Shown in pieces: positions 8,000 through 16,345 of a DNA stretch of 64,000 nucleotides; within the stretch, counting starts at the first letter, position 1; each line of letters opens with the position of its first letter. Source of the stretch: Alphaproteobacteria bacterium (GTDB taxonomy: Bacteria; Pseudomonadota; Alphaproteobacteria; Sphingomonadales; Sphingomonadaceae); NCBI GenBank assembly GCA_019232625.1, contig JAFANP010000053.1, positions 62,001-126,000 of the forward strand, written 5' to 3'. Under the pieces are notes generated by a model that worked only from the letters and a program-made list of their open reading frames with translations, ran no database searches and had not been told where the DNA came from. The translations under genes were made by a program, and so were the position numbers.

Positions 8000-10024
8000 G
8001 TGCGGTCACCGCGGACCTTGTTCGATCTCCTGCAGGGAAGGGCGTCCGACTCTCCCGAGAAGGGGTTCAGGTTCACGCGCGACGCCGCCGTCACGGACTC
8101 CCTCACCTTCGCCGGGCTGGACCGGGCCGCGCGGGCGATCGCGGCGGCCCTCGTCGAGGGCGGCGCCGCCCGGGGGGCGCCGGCCTTGCTTCTGTTCCCG
8201 CCGGGGCTGGATTTCGTCAAGGCGCTGTTCGGCTGCTTCTATGCCGGCGTGGCGGCGGTACCCGCCTATCCCCCCAATCCCGGCCGGATCAAGCGCAGCA
8301 TGGCGCGCCTCGGCGGGATCGTCCGGAGCTGCGCGCCCCGCATCGTCCTCTGCACCTCCGAGCTGCGCGGCACCGCGGACGCGATGGTTTCCCATGTGCC
8401 TGAGCTTCAGGACGCGACCTGGATAGAGATAGACGCGCTGCGAACGGATCCGGACGGTTGGCGCCCCTTGCCCCTGGCCCCCGACGACCTCGCGATCATC
8501 CAATATACTTCGGGTTCGACCGGCGAGCCGCGCGGGGTCATGGTCACGCACGGAAACATCCTGCACAACCAGCAGCTCATCGCGGAGGCGTTCGGCAGCC
8601 GGGAGGGCGCGGAAGTCGTGGTGTCGTGGCTCCCGGTCTATCACGACATGGGCCTGATCGGGACGACGATCCACCCCGTCTACCTCGGCGGCGAGTGCGT
8701 CATGCTGGCGCCGCTGGAATTCCTCCAGAGCCCGTACAAATGGCTTGCGGCGATTTCCAAGTTCGGCGGCACCATGGCCGGAGCGCCGAATTTCGCCTAC
8801 GATCTTTGCACGCGAAAGATATCCGACGAGCAGCTGTCCTCGCTGGACCTGTCCAGCTGGCGGGTGGCGTTCTGCGGCGCCGAGCCGGTCCACAAGGAGA
8901 CGCTCGAGCGTTTCGCGACGCGATTCTCGCAATGCGGCTTCCGGCGCTCCGCCTTCCTCCCCTGCTACGGCCTCGCCGAGGCGACGCTGATCGTCTCGGG
9001 CGCATCGCGGCCGGAAGGCTTCGTCGCGTCCGCGGTGGACGTCGCCGCCTATCGCGCCGCCCGGCTGACGGCGTCGCGGGGCGAGGGGCCGTCGGTCGTC
9101 GGATGCGGTCCCGCGGTCGGCGGTCAGCAGCTCCTCGTCGTGACGGACGGCGCGCCCAGGGCGCCGGGGGAGGTGGGCGAGATCTGGGTTCGCGGGGACA
9201 GCGTGGGCCGCGGCTATTTCAACGATCCCGCGCAATCGCGCGAGACGTTCGAGGCGAGGCTCGCGGACGGAAGCGGGCCGTTCCTCAGGACAGGCGACCT
9301 CGGCGCGCTCGACTCCGATGGCGAGCTCTACGTGGTGGGCCGGCTCAAGGATCTGTTGATCGTCCGCGGCCTCAATTATTATCCCCAGGACATCGAAAGG
9401 AGCCTCGAAGCGGCCCTGCCCGCCGCGAGGCAGGGCTGCTCCGTCGCCTTCGCCGTCGAGGAGGGCGATGGCGAGAGCCTCGGGGTGCTTCTGGAATACG
9501 ATCCCCGCGCAAGCCGCGTAGAGGTCGACTGGAACGCGGCGGTGGAGGCGGTGCGCACCGCCATTGCCGCGGACCATGACCTTGCCGTCCGGACGGTGCT
9601 GATCGCCGCCGCCGGGGAAGTGCCGAAGACGTCGAGCGGGAAGGTGCGACGCAATGAAACGCGGCGCCGGATACTCGCCGGCGAGGTAAAGTTGCATCAC
9701 CGGTGGGATTCCGCCGCGGCCGCTGCGCCGATTCCAAGTAAGCTCACCGGGCGTGGTGAGCAGGAGATAGCCGAATTCATCGCTTCATGGTTGTCCAGGG
9801 CGTTGGGGCGGGCGGTCGGCGTCGACGCGGTATTCGAAGAGGTCGGGCTTGACTCGCTCGATGCGGTGCGCCTCACTCAGGCGGTGGGGAGGGAGCTTGG
9901 CCGGGAACTCAGTCCGACTCTCGCGATGGATTTCCCGACTATCGGCCTGCTTGCGGGGCACTTGGCATCGTCTTTGCGCCGCGAGCTCGTGTCGATGATT
10001 CCGAACGATGGCGCAGGTGACTGA
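8000..10024 (+). CDS. Fatty-acyl-AMP ligase fused to an acyl carrier protein
   Basis: A 674-residue fusion. The first ~580 residues are an adenylate-forming ligase of the FAAL type: YTSGSTGEPRGVMVTHGN and the FAAL-like VSWLPVYHDMGLIG motif. The last ~80 residues are a carrier domain whose DSL motif (EEVGLDSLDAVRL) provides the Ser for the phosphopantetheine arm. FAALs load fatty acids as acyl-adenylates onto carriers without CoA. The GTG at 8000 follows a clear AGGAGG. It thus provides a tethered fatty acyl chain to the cluster, and its carrier could be a substrate for LuxD, the diiron protein or a condensing step not seen here. Confidence 0.87.
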   Translation: MRSPRTLFDLLQGRASDSPEKGFRFTRDAAVTDSLTFAGLDRAARAIAAALVEGGAARGAPALLLFPPGLDFVKALFGCFYAGVAAVPAYPPNPGRIKRSMARLGGIVRSCAPRIVLCTSELRGTADAMVSHVPELQDATWIEIDALRTDPDGWRPLPLAPDDLAIIQYTSGSTGEPRGVMVTHGNILHNQQLIAEAFGSREGAEVVVSWLPVYHDMGLIGTTIHPVYLGGECVMLAPLEFLQSPYKWLAAISKFGGTMAGAPNFAYDLCTRKISDEQLSSLDLSSWRVAFCGAEPVHKETLERFATRFSQCGFRRSAFLPCYGLAEATLIVSGASRPEGFVASAVDVAAYRAARLTASRGEGPSVVGCGPAVGGQQLLVVTDGAPRAPGEVGEIWVRGDSVGRGYFNDPAQSRETFEARLADGSGPFLRTGDLGALDSDGELYVVGRLKDLLIVRGLNYYPQDIERSLEAALPAARQGCSVAFAVEEGDGESLGVLLEYDPRASRVEVDWNAAVEAVRTAIAADHDLAVRTVLIAAAGEVPKTSSGKVRRNETRRRILAGEVKLHHRWDSAAAAAPIPSKLTGRGEQEIAEFIASWLSRALGRAVGVDAVFEEVGLDSLDAVRLTQAVGRELGRELSPTLAMDFPTIGLLAGHLASSLRRELVSMIPNDGAGD

Positions 10025-10025
10025 T

Positions 10026-11192
10026 ATGGCCGAGCCCGGCGATACTTCCGAACGCACGATCCAGCTCAGCCCCGCGGCGCGGATCGTTCCGCCCTCCTTC
10101 CTCTCCAACGACCAATGGGCGGTGGAGACCTATATCGGGCCCAAGCGATGGAAGGCCTCCGTGCCGGCGGTCATGTTGCTGCTCGCCTGCACCGAGGCCC
10201 AGTCCCGCGAGGCCGTGCTCGACCGGGTGGAAAGCCTGACGCTGGCGCCGCGCGACAATCTCGAGTCGCTTCTGGCGGACCTGGAGCGATGCGGGCTGGT
10301 GGTCGGCGCCTCGGAGGCGTCGCAGGCGAACGGCGAGGTGGCGGTCGGGCGCGAGATCCAGCAGACCTGGGCGCGGGCGAACTGGTCCGAAGCCGCGGAA
10401 TACCATCTCTCCACGCTCGACTATCCGTTTCCGGACTATTCCACGAACGGGCGCCAGATCGATACCGAGCGGATGCGGGGCTATATCGCCGAGGAGCAGG
10501 ATGAGGACCGGTACAAGCGGATAGACGCGGTCGACCGCATTGCGCTGCCGATACCCGACGCGTCGCTCCTCGACGTCCCGTTCGGCGCGGCGCTTCGCAA
10601 CTATGTCGATCCCGATCCTTCGAAGGACGCACCGGTCGTCGACGGCGACGTCGTCCGCAACCTGCTCGCCATGACCTTTTGCGAAGTGGGGCGGATAAAG
10701 GGCGGCCGGTGGGCGCGCGCGCCGATGGTGCGGCGCACCAGCCCGTCCGGCGGCGGGCGCCATCCTTCCGAGGCCTATCTGCTCGTGATCGACGTTCCCG
10801 GTCTCGCGCCCGGCTGGTACCATGTCGACGTCGCCCCCCCGCAGCTCTCGCTGATGCGGGAGGCGAGGTTCAGCGATTCCGAGCTGCGGGAGCTGTTCCC
10901 GCTCGGCTACGGACGGGCGCCGTTCGAGGTCAAATGCCTGGTCGCGCTGACGACGATCTTCGAGCGCAACATGTATCGCTATCGCGAGCCGCGGACGTTC
11001 CGGACGGTCCACATGGATATCGGCCACCTCGCGACCACCCTCGGCCTGGCCGCCGCCGCCGAAAGCATCATGAGCCACGTCGCTTATGCCGACGACGAGG
11101 CGGCGATCGAGCGCAGCCTCGGGCTGGACGGCCTGGACGAGGGGTACATGCTGACCGTGTCGCTCGGGGTTCCGGCGAAGGACGCAGGGTAG
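10026..11192 (+). CDS. SagB-type nitroreductase-like dehydrogenase, first copy
   Basis: A 388-residue protein. Residues 1-90 form a predicted helix-rich N-terminal domain, and the rest is a flavin-dependent nitroreductase-fold domain of the SagB/McbC thiazoline-oxazoline dehydrogenase type, recognisable by RRTSPSGGGRHPSEAYLL and the later PGLAPGWYHVD. Family members oxidise azoline rings in RiPPs, although related domains act on other substrates. The ATG at 10026 is chosen because AGGTGA lies just upstream; an in-frame ATG at 10008 would overlap FAAL and lacks a ribosome-binding site. No YcaO cyclodehydratase is nearby, so the usual SagB substrate is not obviously made here. Confidence 0.78.
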   Translation: MAEPGDTSERTIQLSPAARIVPPSFLSNDQWAVETYIGPKRWKASVPAVMLLLACTEAQSREAVLDRVESLTLAPRDNLESLLADLERCGLVVGASEASQANGEVAVGREIQQTWARANWSEAAEYHLSTLDYPFPDYSTNGRQIDTERMRGYIAEEQDEDRYKRIDAVDRIALPIPDASLLDVPFGAALRNYVDPDPSKDAPVVDGDVVRNLLAMTFCEVGRIKGGRWARAPMVRRTSPSGGGRHPSEAYLLVIDVPGLAPGWYHVDVAPPQLSLMREARFSDSELRELFPLGYGRAPFEVKCLVALTTIFERNMYRYREPRTFRTVHMDIGHLATTLGLAAAAESIMSHVAYADDEAAIERSLGLDGLDEGYMLTVSLGVPAKDAG

Positions 11193-11203
11193 ACGAGGGG
11201 GCG

Positions 11204-12283
11204 ATGGGAATGACCGGAATCGAGAATCGGGAAAACTGGTTGCCTCTTCTCAGCATCAGGCCGAGCTCCGGCCGCCAGATCGTCTTCAGCGACGCCCTCA
11301 ACCGAAGGCGCGCCGCCGTCGATTCGAACGTCCTGCTCGAGCATCTGGCGGCGCGCTATCGCGGCTCCCCCTCCGGCGACGGCAGCCGCAAGCTTGCCGA
11401 CAAGCTCGCCGAGCTCGGCTGGTTCCCGCCGGCCCCGGTCGAGGCGGGGGTCGTCGACCGTATCGCCCACTGGTGGAATCGCGGCTGGACCTCGTCGCTG
11501 CGCTATTACCTCTGGTCGAGGGGCCGGCCGCAGGTCGACGCGAAGGACAGCACGGGCGAAGTTCGCCGCGCCGTCATCACCGGATATCTGAACGAAAGCG
11601 AGGCGCCTGCGAGACCATCGTTCGACTCGCTTCCGGTGGTCGAGCTGCCCGAGCCGAGCCCGCTTCCGGAAGACGTGACGGTCGGGCAGGCGCTGATGGC
11701 GCGGCGGAGCGTTCGCGCCTACGCGCGCCACCCGGCGCCGGCGCAGGTGCTGTCCTCGGTCCTGTGGAACGGCCTCGCCAACGTGCGGCAGCGCCAGCAG
11801 CGCATCCCCAAGACGCCGATCGACTATCTGCGCTCCTACGGAATTGCCTTCGACCTCCACGTCGCCGTGTTCGACGTCGAGTCGATCGAGCCCGGGATCT
11901 ACCGGTACGACATGGTCGATCACCGGCTGCTCCGGCAGCGGGCCGGCGATTATCGCGAGGAGGTCACGTCGATCCTGGTCGGCATGCAGAGCCCGATGAC
12001 GGCGAGCTGGACCCTGGTGATATCGGCCGACATACCGCGCTATCAATGGCGCTACCGCCACGAGCATGCGCTCCGCAACCTGTATATCGGCTCGGGCCGG
12101 GTCGCCCAGCTCCTCATCCTGCTGGCCCAGGCCTACGGCTTCGGCAGCGTCCCCACCCCGGCGATGCACGATACGACCTGCTGCGAGCTGTTCGGGATGG
12201 ATCCGGCGAGCGAGGTCCCGCTCTACACGATCACGACCGGTCCGATCTCGAGCGCGCGCCTTCCCGAGGTGCAGCATGCCTAG
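11204..12283 (+). CDS. SagB-type nitroreductase-like protein, second copy
   Basis: A 359-residue protein with a poorly conserved first ~130 residues and a nitroreductase-fold second half beginning with the flavin phosphate-binding RRSVRAY. It lacks the PSGGGRHP motif of its neighbour and carries SYGIAFDLHVAV instead, so the two are paralogues that have diverged and may form a heterodimer or do successive oxidations. A CC pair (HDTTCCELFG) lies near the end. ATGs at 11204 and 11210 are both possible; the second has better spacing from GAGGGGG. Its end overlaps the ThiF-like start by eight bases. Confidence 0.72.
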   Translation: MGMTGIENRENWLPLLSIRPSSGRQIVFSDALNRRRAAVDSNVLLEHLAARYRGSPSGDGSRKLADKLAELGWFPPAPVEAGVVDRIAHWWNRGWTSSLRYYLWSRGRPQVDAKDSTGEVRRAVITGYLNESEAPARPSFDSLPVVELPEPSPLPEDVTVGQALMARRSVRAYARHPAPAQVLSSVLWNGLANVRQRQQRIPKTPIDYLRSYGIAFDLHVAVFDVESIEPGIYRYDMVDHRLLRQRAGDYREEVTSILVGMQSPMTASWTLVISADIPRYQWRYRHEHALRNLYIGSGRVAQLLILLAQAYGFGSVPTPAMHDTTCCELFGMDPASEVPLYTITTGPISSARLPEVQHA

Positions 12284-13400
12284 CGAGATATTGCGGCTGC
12301 AGTCGAGCTACTCCTACCTCCCCGTCGACGAGGACAGGCTGGCCGTCGTGTCGACGGTGCTTCAACGGCGGGTGACGCTGCGCGGGTCCCGGGACCGGGT
12401 GGCGCGCGCCCTCGATGCGCTGGCGGGCGGCGTCGATGCGGAGCGCGCCGCCGACGCGGTCGCCGAAGCGTCGGGCCTGAGGCGCGACGAGGCGGAGCGG
12501 CTTGTGGCGGAGCTGCAGCAGGCGGCGATCCTGGTGAAAAGGCGCGCCGAGAACGACGTGTCGTCGCTGGACGGCAAGTCGCTCTACGACAGGCAGATAC
12601 GCTTCCTGAGCCTGTTCGAATCGCCGGGGTCGTCCGGGATGGAGCTCAACCGCAGCCTCCAGGATCGCAAGGTCGTCATCCCCGGGGTCGGCGGAACGGG
12701 CGGGTGGATAGCGTTGATGTGCGCGCGGATCGGCATCCGCAACATCGTCGTGATCGACTGGGACGAAGTCGAGCTGAGCAACCTCCACCGCCAGATCCTG
12801 TACGAAAGATCCGATATCGGACGCTCGAAGGTCGAGGCGGCCTCGGGACGATTGTCGGGGATAGACGACGACGTCCAGGTGACCGGCCACAATCTGTTCA
12901 TCGAGCGAGCCGAGGATGTCGAGCCGCTCTTCCGCGGCGCGGACCTGGTGTTCAACGCCTTCCCGCCGTTCGACGGCAATTTCGCCGTCGGCGCCGCCGC
13001 GATCGCACGCGCCGCCCTGCAGGCCGGGGTACCGTGCCTGCAGAGCCCCGCCGCCCAATGCGTCGGACCGCTGACCATCCCGGGAAAGACCGCGTGCCAG
13101 CGCTGCGCGAGGGACGTGCTGGAGGCGAATTTCAGCTACGCGACCAAGGTCGTTCCGTCCCTCTATAACGCCGGTTTCGTGGGCGCGATCTCGCCGCGCC
13201 AGGCGATCACCAGCGGCCTCGCGGTCTGGGAGGCGGCGCGGTTCCTGTCGGGGATGGACCGGCCGCCGACGCTCGACGGGACGGTGCGGATCGACATAGC
13301 CGGCTATGCGAACCACGAGTTCATCCCGATCGCGCGGCGCTTGGATTGCGAGGAGTGCGCAAGCTACGCCGCGACCGGCGCGGATCAGATGCGGGCGTAA
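12276..13400 (+). CDS. E1/ThiF-like adenylating enzyme with N-terminal peptide-binding-like domain
   Basis: A 374-residue member of the ThiF/MoeB/E1 superfamily, which adenylates carboxylates, typically the C-terminus of a protein or peptide. Residues 1-100 resemble the winged-helix leader-binding region found in RiPP E1-like enzymes (inferred from size and position). The nucleotide fold has GVGGTGG, then VIDWDEVELSNLHRQ with the adenylation Asp and Arg, and SKVEA. Zinc-binding pairs CQRC and CEEC are present. MccB, PaaA of pantocin A and TOMM cyclodehydratase C-proteins are known relatives in peptide biosynthesis. It is co-translated with the SagB pair and is the strongest candidate to act on the 45-residue peptide. 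Confidence 0.82.
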   Translation: MPSEILRLQSSYSYLPVDEDRLAVVSTVLQRRVTLRGSRDRVARALDALAGGVDAERAADAVAEASGLRRDEAERLVAELQQAAILVKRRAENDVSSLDGKSLYDRQIRFLSLFESPGSSGMELNRSLQDRKVVIPGVGGTGGWIALMCARIGIRNIVVIDWDEVELSNLHRQILYERSDIGRSKVEAASGRLSGIDDDVQVTGHNLFIERAEDVEPLFRGADLVFNAFPPFDGNFAVGAAAIARAALQAGVPCLQSPAAQCVGPLTIPGKTACQRCARDVLEANFSYATKVVPSLYNAGFVGAISPRQAITSGLAVWEAARFLSGMDRPPTLDGTVRIDIAGYANHEFIPIARRLDCEECASYAATGADQMRA

Positions 13401-13468
13401 CGTGCTGCTTCGGGCGGGGCCTACGCCGGCGGGCGCGGGGCGCGGCGGGCGGAGTTGAGAGGGCGATC

Positions 13469-14851
13469 ATGGGCACCAAGTGCGAGTTCATGAGCGATGC
13501 GTGGCTTGCGATGGTCGAGGAGACCGCGAACGGCCTTCTCGCCCAGGCCGGCAAGCCCGCCGCCGCGAAGATCGACCTCACATTCGTCGAAATCTACGAA
13601 CGCGCTCCGCCCGAGGCGGCCGCCTGGGGCGAGCCGGCCTGGACGCTGCGGATCGAGCAGGGCCAGGCGCTCGTCACCCGAGGCGCGGCGCCGCGGCCGG
13701 ACCTGGCGCTGACGATAGGGTGGGACGATGCCGCCCGCGCCGCGCTGATCGTCGACGACCGCATACGCAAGGCGGACCAGACCCAGAGGATGATGGACGG
13801 CCGCATCTCGATCGCGGGCAATCCGGCCGGCGTGCCCGCGTCTCTCCTGGGGGCGCTACGCGGCAGGATCGCGCCGCGTACGGTCGTCACCACGACCGAT
13901 CTCGCCAATGCCTCGGGCGTTCCGATCCGCAGGACCGGGTGGGACCTCGCCGAGCTCCCCCAGCCGACCGACGACCCCGGGGAGGTGGTCGCGGACGTGC
14001 GGAAATGGGGCTACGGCATCCTGGCGAACGTCCTCTCCGACGAGGAGGTGGGCCGAATCCGCGACCGGCTGAAGGAGCAGGCGGAGCTCGAGATCGAGCA
14101 TGAGGTCGCCTGGCTCGGCAATGGCGGGCGCGGCGGCAACACCTGGCTCGGCGGCCTGCGCGGCGGCGAAACGGCGCCCTGGCAGGGCGTGCGGACGCTG
14201 GTCAACAAGGGGCGAGTCTTCATCGATCTCGCCATGCACCCGAAGATCCTCGCCTGCATGCGGGGCATCTTCAACTATATGGACTTCTACCTCGGGAGCA
14301 CGAACGGCCTCATCCTGCGCCGGAACGCCGAGGCGATGGTCGTGCATTGCGACCAGCAATACGTCCCCTGCACCACGCCGATCCCGTTCGCGGCCAACGT
14401 GATGGTGACGTTGAGCAACTTCACCGCGGAGAACGGCGCGACCCGCATGGTCCCGGGCTCGCACCGGGGCCCCGCCCCGCTCTGGACGCTCGACCCCAAG
14501 GTGATGGACAACGTCAATCCGGAGCCGATCGAGACGGTGCCGGCCACCTGCCCGGCGGGTTGCGCGATCTTCATCGACGGGCGCCTCTGGCACAGCTCCG
14601 GCGCGAGCAGCTCGGACGAGACCCGCTATTCCGTGACCACCTATTACACGCTGCCCTTCATCCGGCAGGCGGAGCTCTATCCGGTCAGCCTGCACGACGA
14701 CGTCTACGAATCGCTCTCGCGCGAGGAGCGCGCCATGTTCGGGTTCAAGAGCTACGGCGCCCTGGGCCGCATCGACGCCCGCGCGCAAGGCGGCCGCGGC
14801 AACGTCGACGCATCCTATCCCTATGTCCCGGAGCTGCGGCGCGGGACGTAG
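13469..14851 (+). CDS. SCP2-like domain fused to phytanoyl-CoA dioxygenase-family oxygenase
   Basis: A 460-residue fusion. Residues 1-130 resemble a sterol-carrier-protein-2 lipid-binding domain (TLRIEQGQALVTRG, ADQTQRMMDGRISIAG). Residues 150-460 are a PhyH-type Fe(II)/2-oxoglutarate oxygenase with the HxD metal motif in VVHCDQQY, the distal His in RLWHSSG, and the oxoglutarate-binding Arg in DETRYSV. The ATG at 13469 follows a GAGAGGG site; upstream residues of the longer frame look non-coding. The gene follows the ThiF-like gene by 68 bases. A ThiF-like enzyme paired with an Fe(II)/oxoglutarate oxygenase also occurs in pantocin A biosynthesis. Its substrate here, lipid or peptide, is unknown. 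Confidence 0.8.
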   Translation: MGTKCEFMSDAWLAMVEETANGLLAQAGKPAAAKIDLTFVEIYERAPPEAAAWGEPAWTLRIEQGQALVTRGAAPRPDLALTIGWDDAARAALIVDDRIRKADQTQRMMDGRISIAGNPAGVPASLLGALRGRIAPRTVVTTTDLANASGVPIRRTGWDLAELPQPTDDPGEVVADVRKWGYGILANVLSDEEVGRIRDRLKEQAELEIEHEVAWLGNGGRGGNTWLGGLRGGETAPWQGVRTLVNKGRVFIDLAMHPKILACMRGIFNYMDFYLGSTNGLILRRNAEAMVVHCDQQYVPCTTPIPFAANVMVTLSNFTAENGATRMVPGSHRGPAPLWTLDPKVMDNVNPEPIETVPATCPAGCAIFIDGRLWHSSGASSSDETRYSVTTYYTLPFIRQAELYPVSLHDDVYESLSREERAMFGFKSYGALGRIDARAQGGRGNVDASYPYVPELRRGT

Positions 14852-14904
14852 CGGTTCCGCCACGACGCCCGGCGTTTGGCGAGATCCTTTCACCCGCCTC
14901 GACT

Positions 14905-14918
14905 AATACGATGGTCTG
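14905..14918 (+). promoter_or_regulatory. Weak copy of the CATACC/TATG motif
   Basis: AATACGATGGTCTG matches a consensus-like CATACCATGGTATG at 11 of 14 positions and lies 88 bases before the epoxide hydrolase start. A CAGAAT follows after 24 bases, which is longer than the 17-18 seen at the strong sites. Low-confidence member. Confidence 0.3.
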
Positions 14919-15006
14919 ATTGTCGCACGGGTCACCCGACCCCAGAATTGCACCTGTCCGAGGAAATGGGCGGAGCCCGGTGCGCGCTCCCTTCGCGGAC
15001 GGGAGA

Positions 15007-16326
15007 ATGACGATGCCCGACACGAACGTGCATGTTGGCCGGCGCCAGTTCCTGGCGGCTTCCGCTCTGGCCGGAGCCGCGAGCCTGTTCCCGCCCGAGT
15101 CCGGCGCGCAAGGCCGAGCATCGCCCTTGGCGCCCCCGGGGCAGCCGGGGGGCGGCTCGGCGATCCGGCCGTTCCGTTATCGCGCCTCGGACTCGGAGCT
15201 GGCCGACCTCAAGCGGCGGATCAGGGCGACCAGATGGCCCGAGCGCGAGAACGATCCGACGCAGGGGGTCGGCCTCGAGACGATCCGGAAACTCGCCGAT
15301 TATTGGGCGAACCGGCACGACTGGCGCCGGGCCGAGGCGCAGATCAATTCCTATCCCAACTTCGTCACCGAGATCGACGGCGTCGATATCCATTTCGTCC
15401 ACGTCAAATCCAAGCATCCCAACGCGCTTCCGATCGTCGTTACCCATGGCTGGCCGGGATCGGTCGTCGAGCAACTGAAGATCATCGGCCCGCTCACCGA
15501 CCCCACGGCGCATGGCGGCACCGCGGCGGACGCGTTCGACGTCGTGATCCCGTCCCTCCCCGGCTACGGCTTTTCGGGCAAGCCGGCCGTCAACGGCTGG
15601 GACCCGCAGCGCATCGCGCGCGCCTGGGCGGTGCTGATGAGCCGCCTCGGCTACAGCCGCTACGTCGCCCAAGGCGGCGACTGGGGCAATGCGGTGACCG
15701 AGCAGATGGCGCTCCAGCGGCCGCCCGGCCTCGTCGCCATCCACACCAACATGCCGGCGACCGTCCCGGCCGAGATCGCGCCGCTGCTTCCCGGCGGCCC
15801 CGAGCCGGCCGGCCTCGACGCCGAGGAGAAGCATGCCTGGGACCAGCTCGTCGATTTCTACTCGAACGGCCTCGGCTATGCGCAGGAGATGTCGGGGCGG
15901 CCGCAGACGCTCTACGCGCTGGCGGATTCGCCGGTCGGCCTCGCCGCCTGGATCATCGACCATGACATTCGCAGCTACGACCTCATCGCCCGCGTCTTCG
16001 ACGGAGCGAGCGAGGGCCTGACCCGCGACGACATCCTCGACAACATCACGCTCTACTGGCTCACCAACACGGCGGTGTCCTCCGCCCGTCTCTACCGGGA
16101 GAGCAAGCTCGCCTTCTTCGCGCCCAAGGGCATCGCTCTGCCGACCGGAGTCAGCGCCTTCCGCGACGAGATCTACCAGGCGCCGGAAAGCTGGACCCGC
16201 AAGGCCTATCCGCACCTCGTCTTCTACCGTCGCCACGACAAGGGCACGCATTTCGCGGCCTGGGAGCAGCCCCAGGCCCTGACCGAGGACCTGCGCGAGA
16301 CATTCCGGTCCGTGCGCAAGGCCTAA
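15007..16326 (+). CDS. Exported epoxide hydrolase (EHN domain, alpha/beta hydrolase)
   Basis: A 439-residue protein resembling microsomal-type epoxide hydrolases, which open epoxides to diols. A twin-arginine signal (VGRRQFLAASALAGAASLF) sits at residues 9-27, so it is probably exported folded. An N-terminal EHN domain begins with FRYRASDSELADLKRRI. The oxyanion motif HGWPGS, the nucleophile Asp in GGDWGN and the C-terminal His in KGTHFAAWE are all present. ATGs at 15007 and 15013 are both possible starts. It starts a short operon with the next hydrolase, 19 bases downstream. Confidence 0.85.
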   Translation: MTMPDTNVHVGRRQFLAASALAGAASLFPPESGAQGRASPLAPPGQPGGGSAIRPFRYRASDSELADLKRRIRATRWPERENDPTQGVGLETIRKLADYWANRHDWRRAEAQINSYPNFVTEIDGVDIHFVHVKSKHPNALPIVVTHGWPGSVVEQLKIIGPLTDPTAHGGTAADAFDVVIPSLPGYGFSGKPAVNGWDPQRIARAWAVLMSRLGYSRYVAQGGDWGNAVTEQMALQRPPGLVAIHTNMPATVPAEIAPLLPGGPEPAGLDAEEKHAWDQLVDFYSNGLGYAQEMSGRPQTLYALADSPVGLAAWIIDHDIRSYDLIARVFDGASEGLTRDDILDNITLYWLTNTAVSSARLYRESKLAFFAPKGIALPTGVSAFRDEIYQAPESWTRKAYPHLVFYRRHDKGTHFAAWEQPQALTEDLRETFRSVRKA

Positions 16327-16345
16327 CCCGACCAGGAGAAAGACC

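Noticed and set aside
1-14851. Reading the cluster as a standard TOMM (azole) RiPP locus
   Set aside because: No YcaO cyclodehydratase is present and the peptide has only one Cys with few Ser/Thr near its end. It remains possible only if a YcaO lies beyond position 1.
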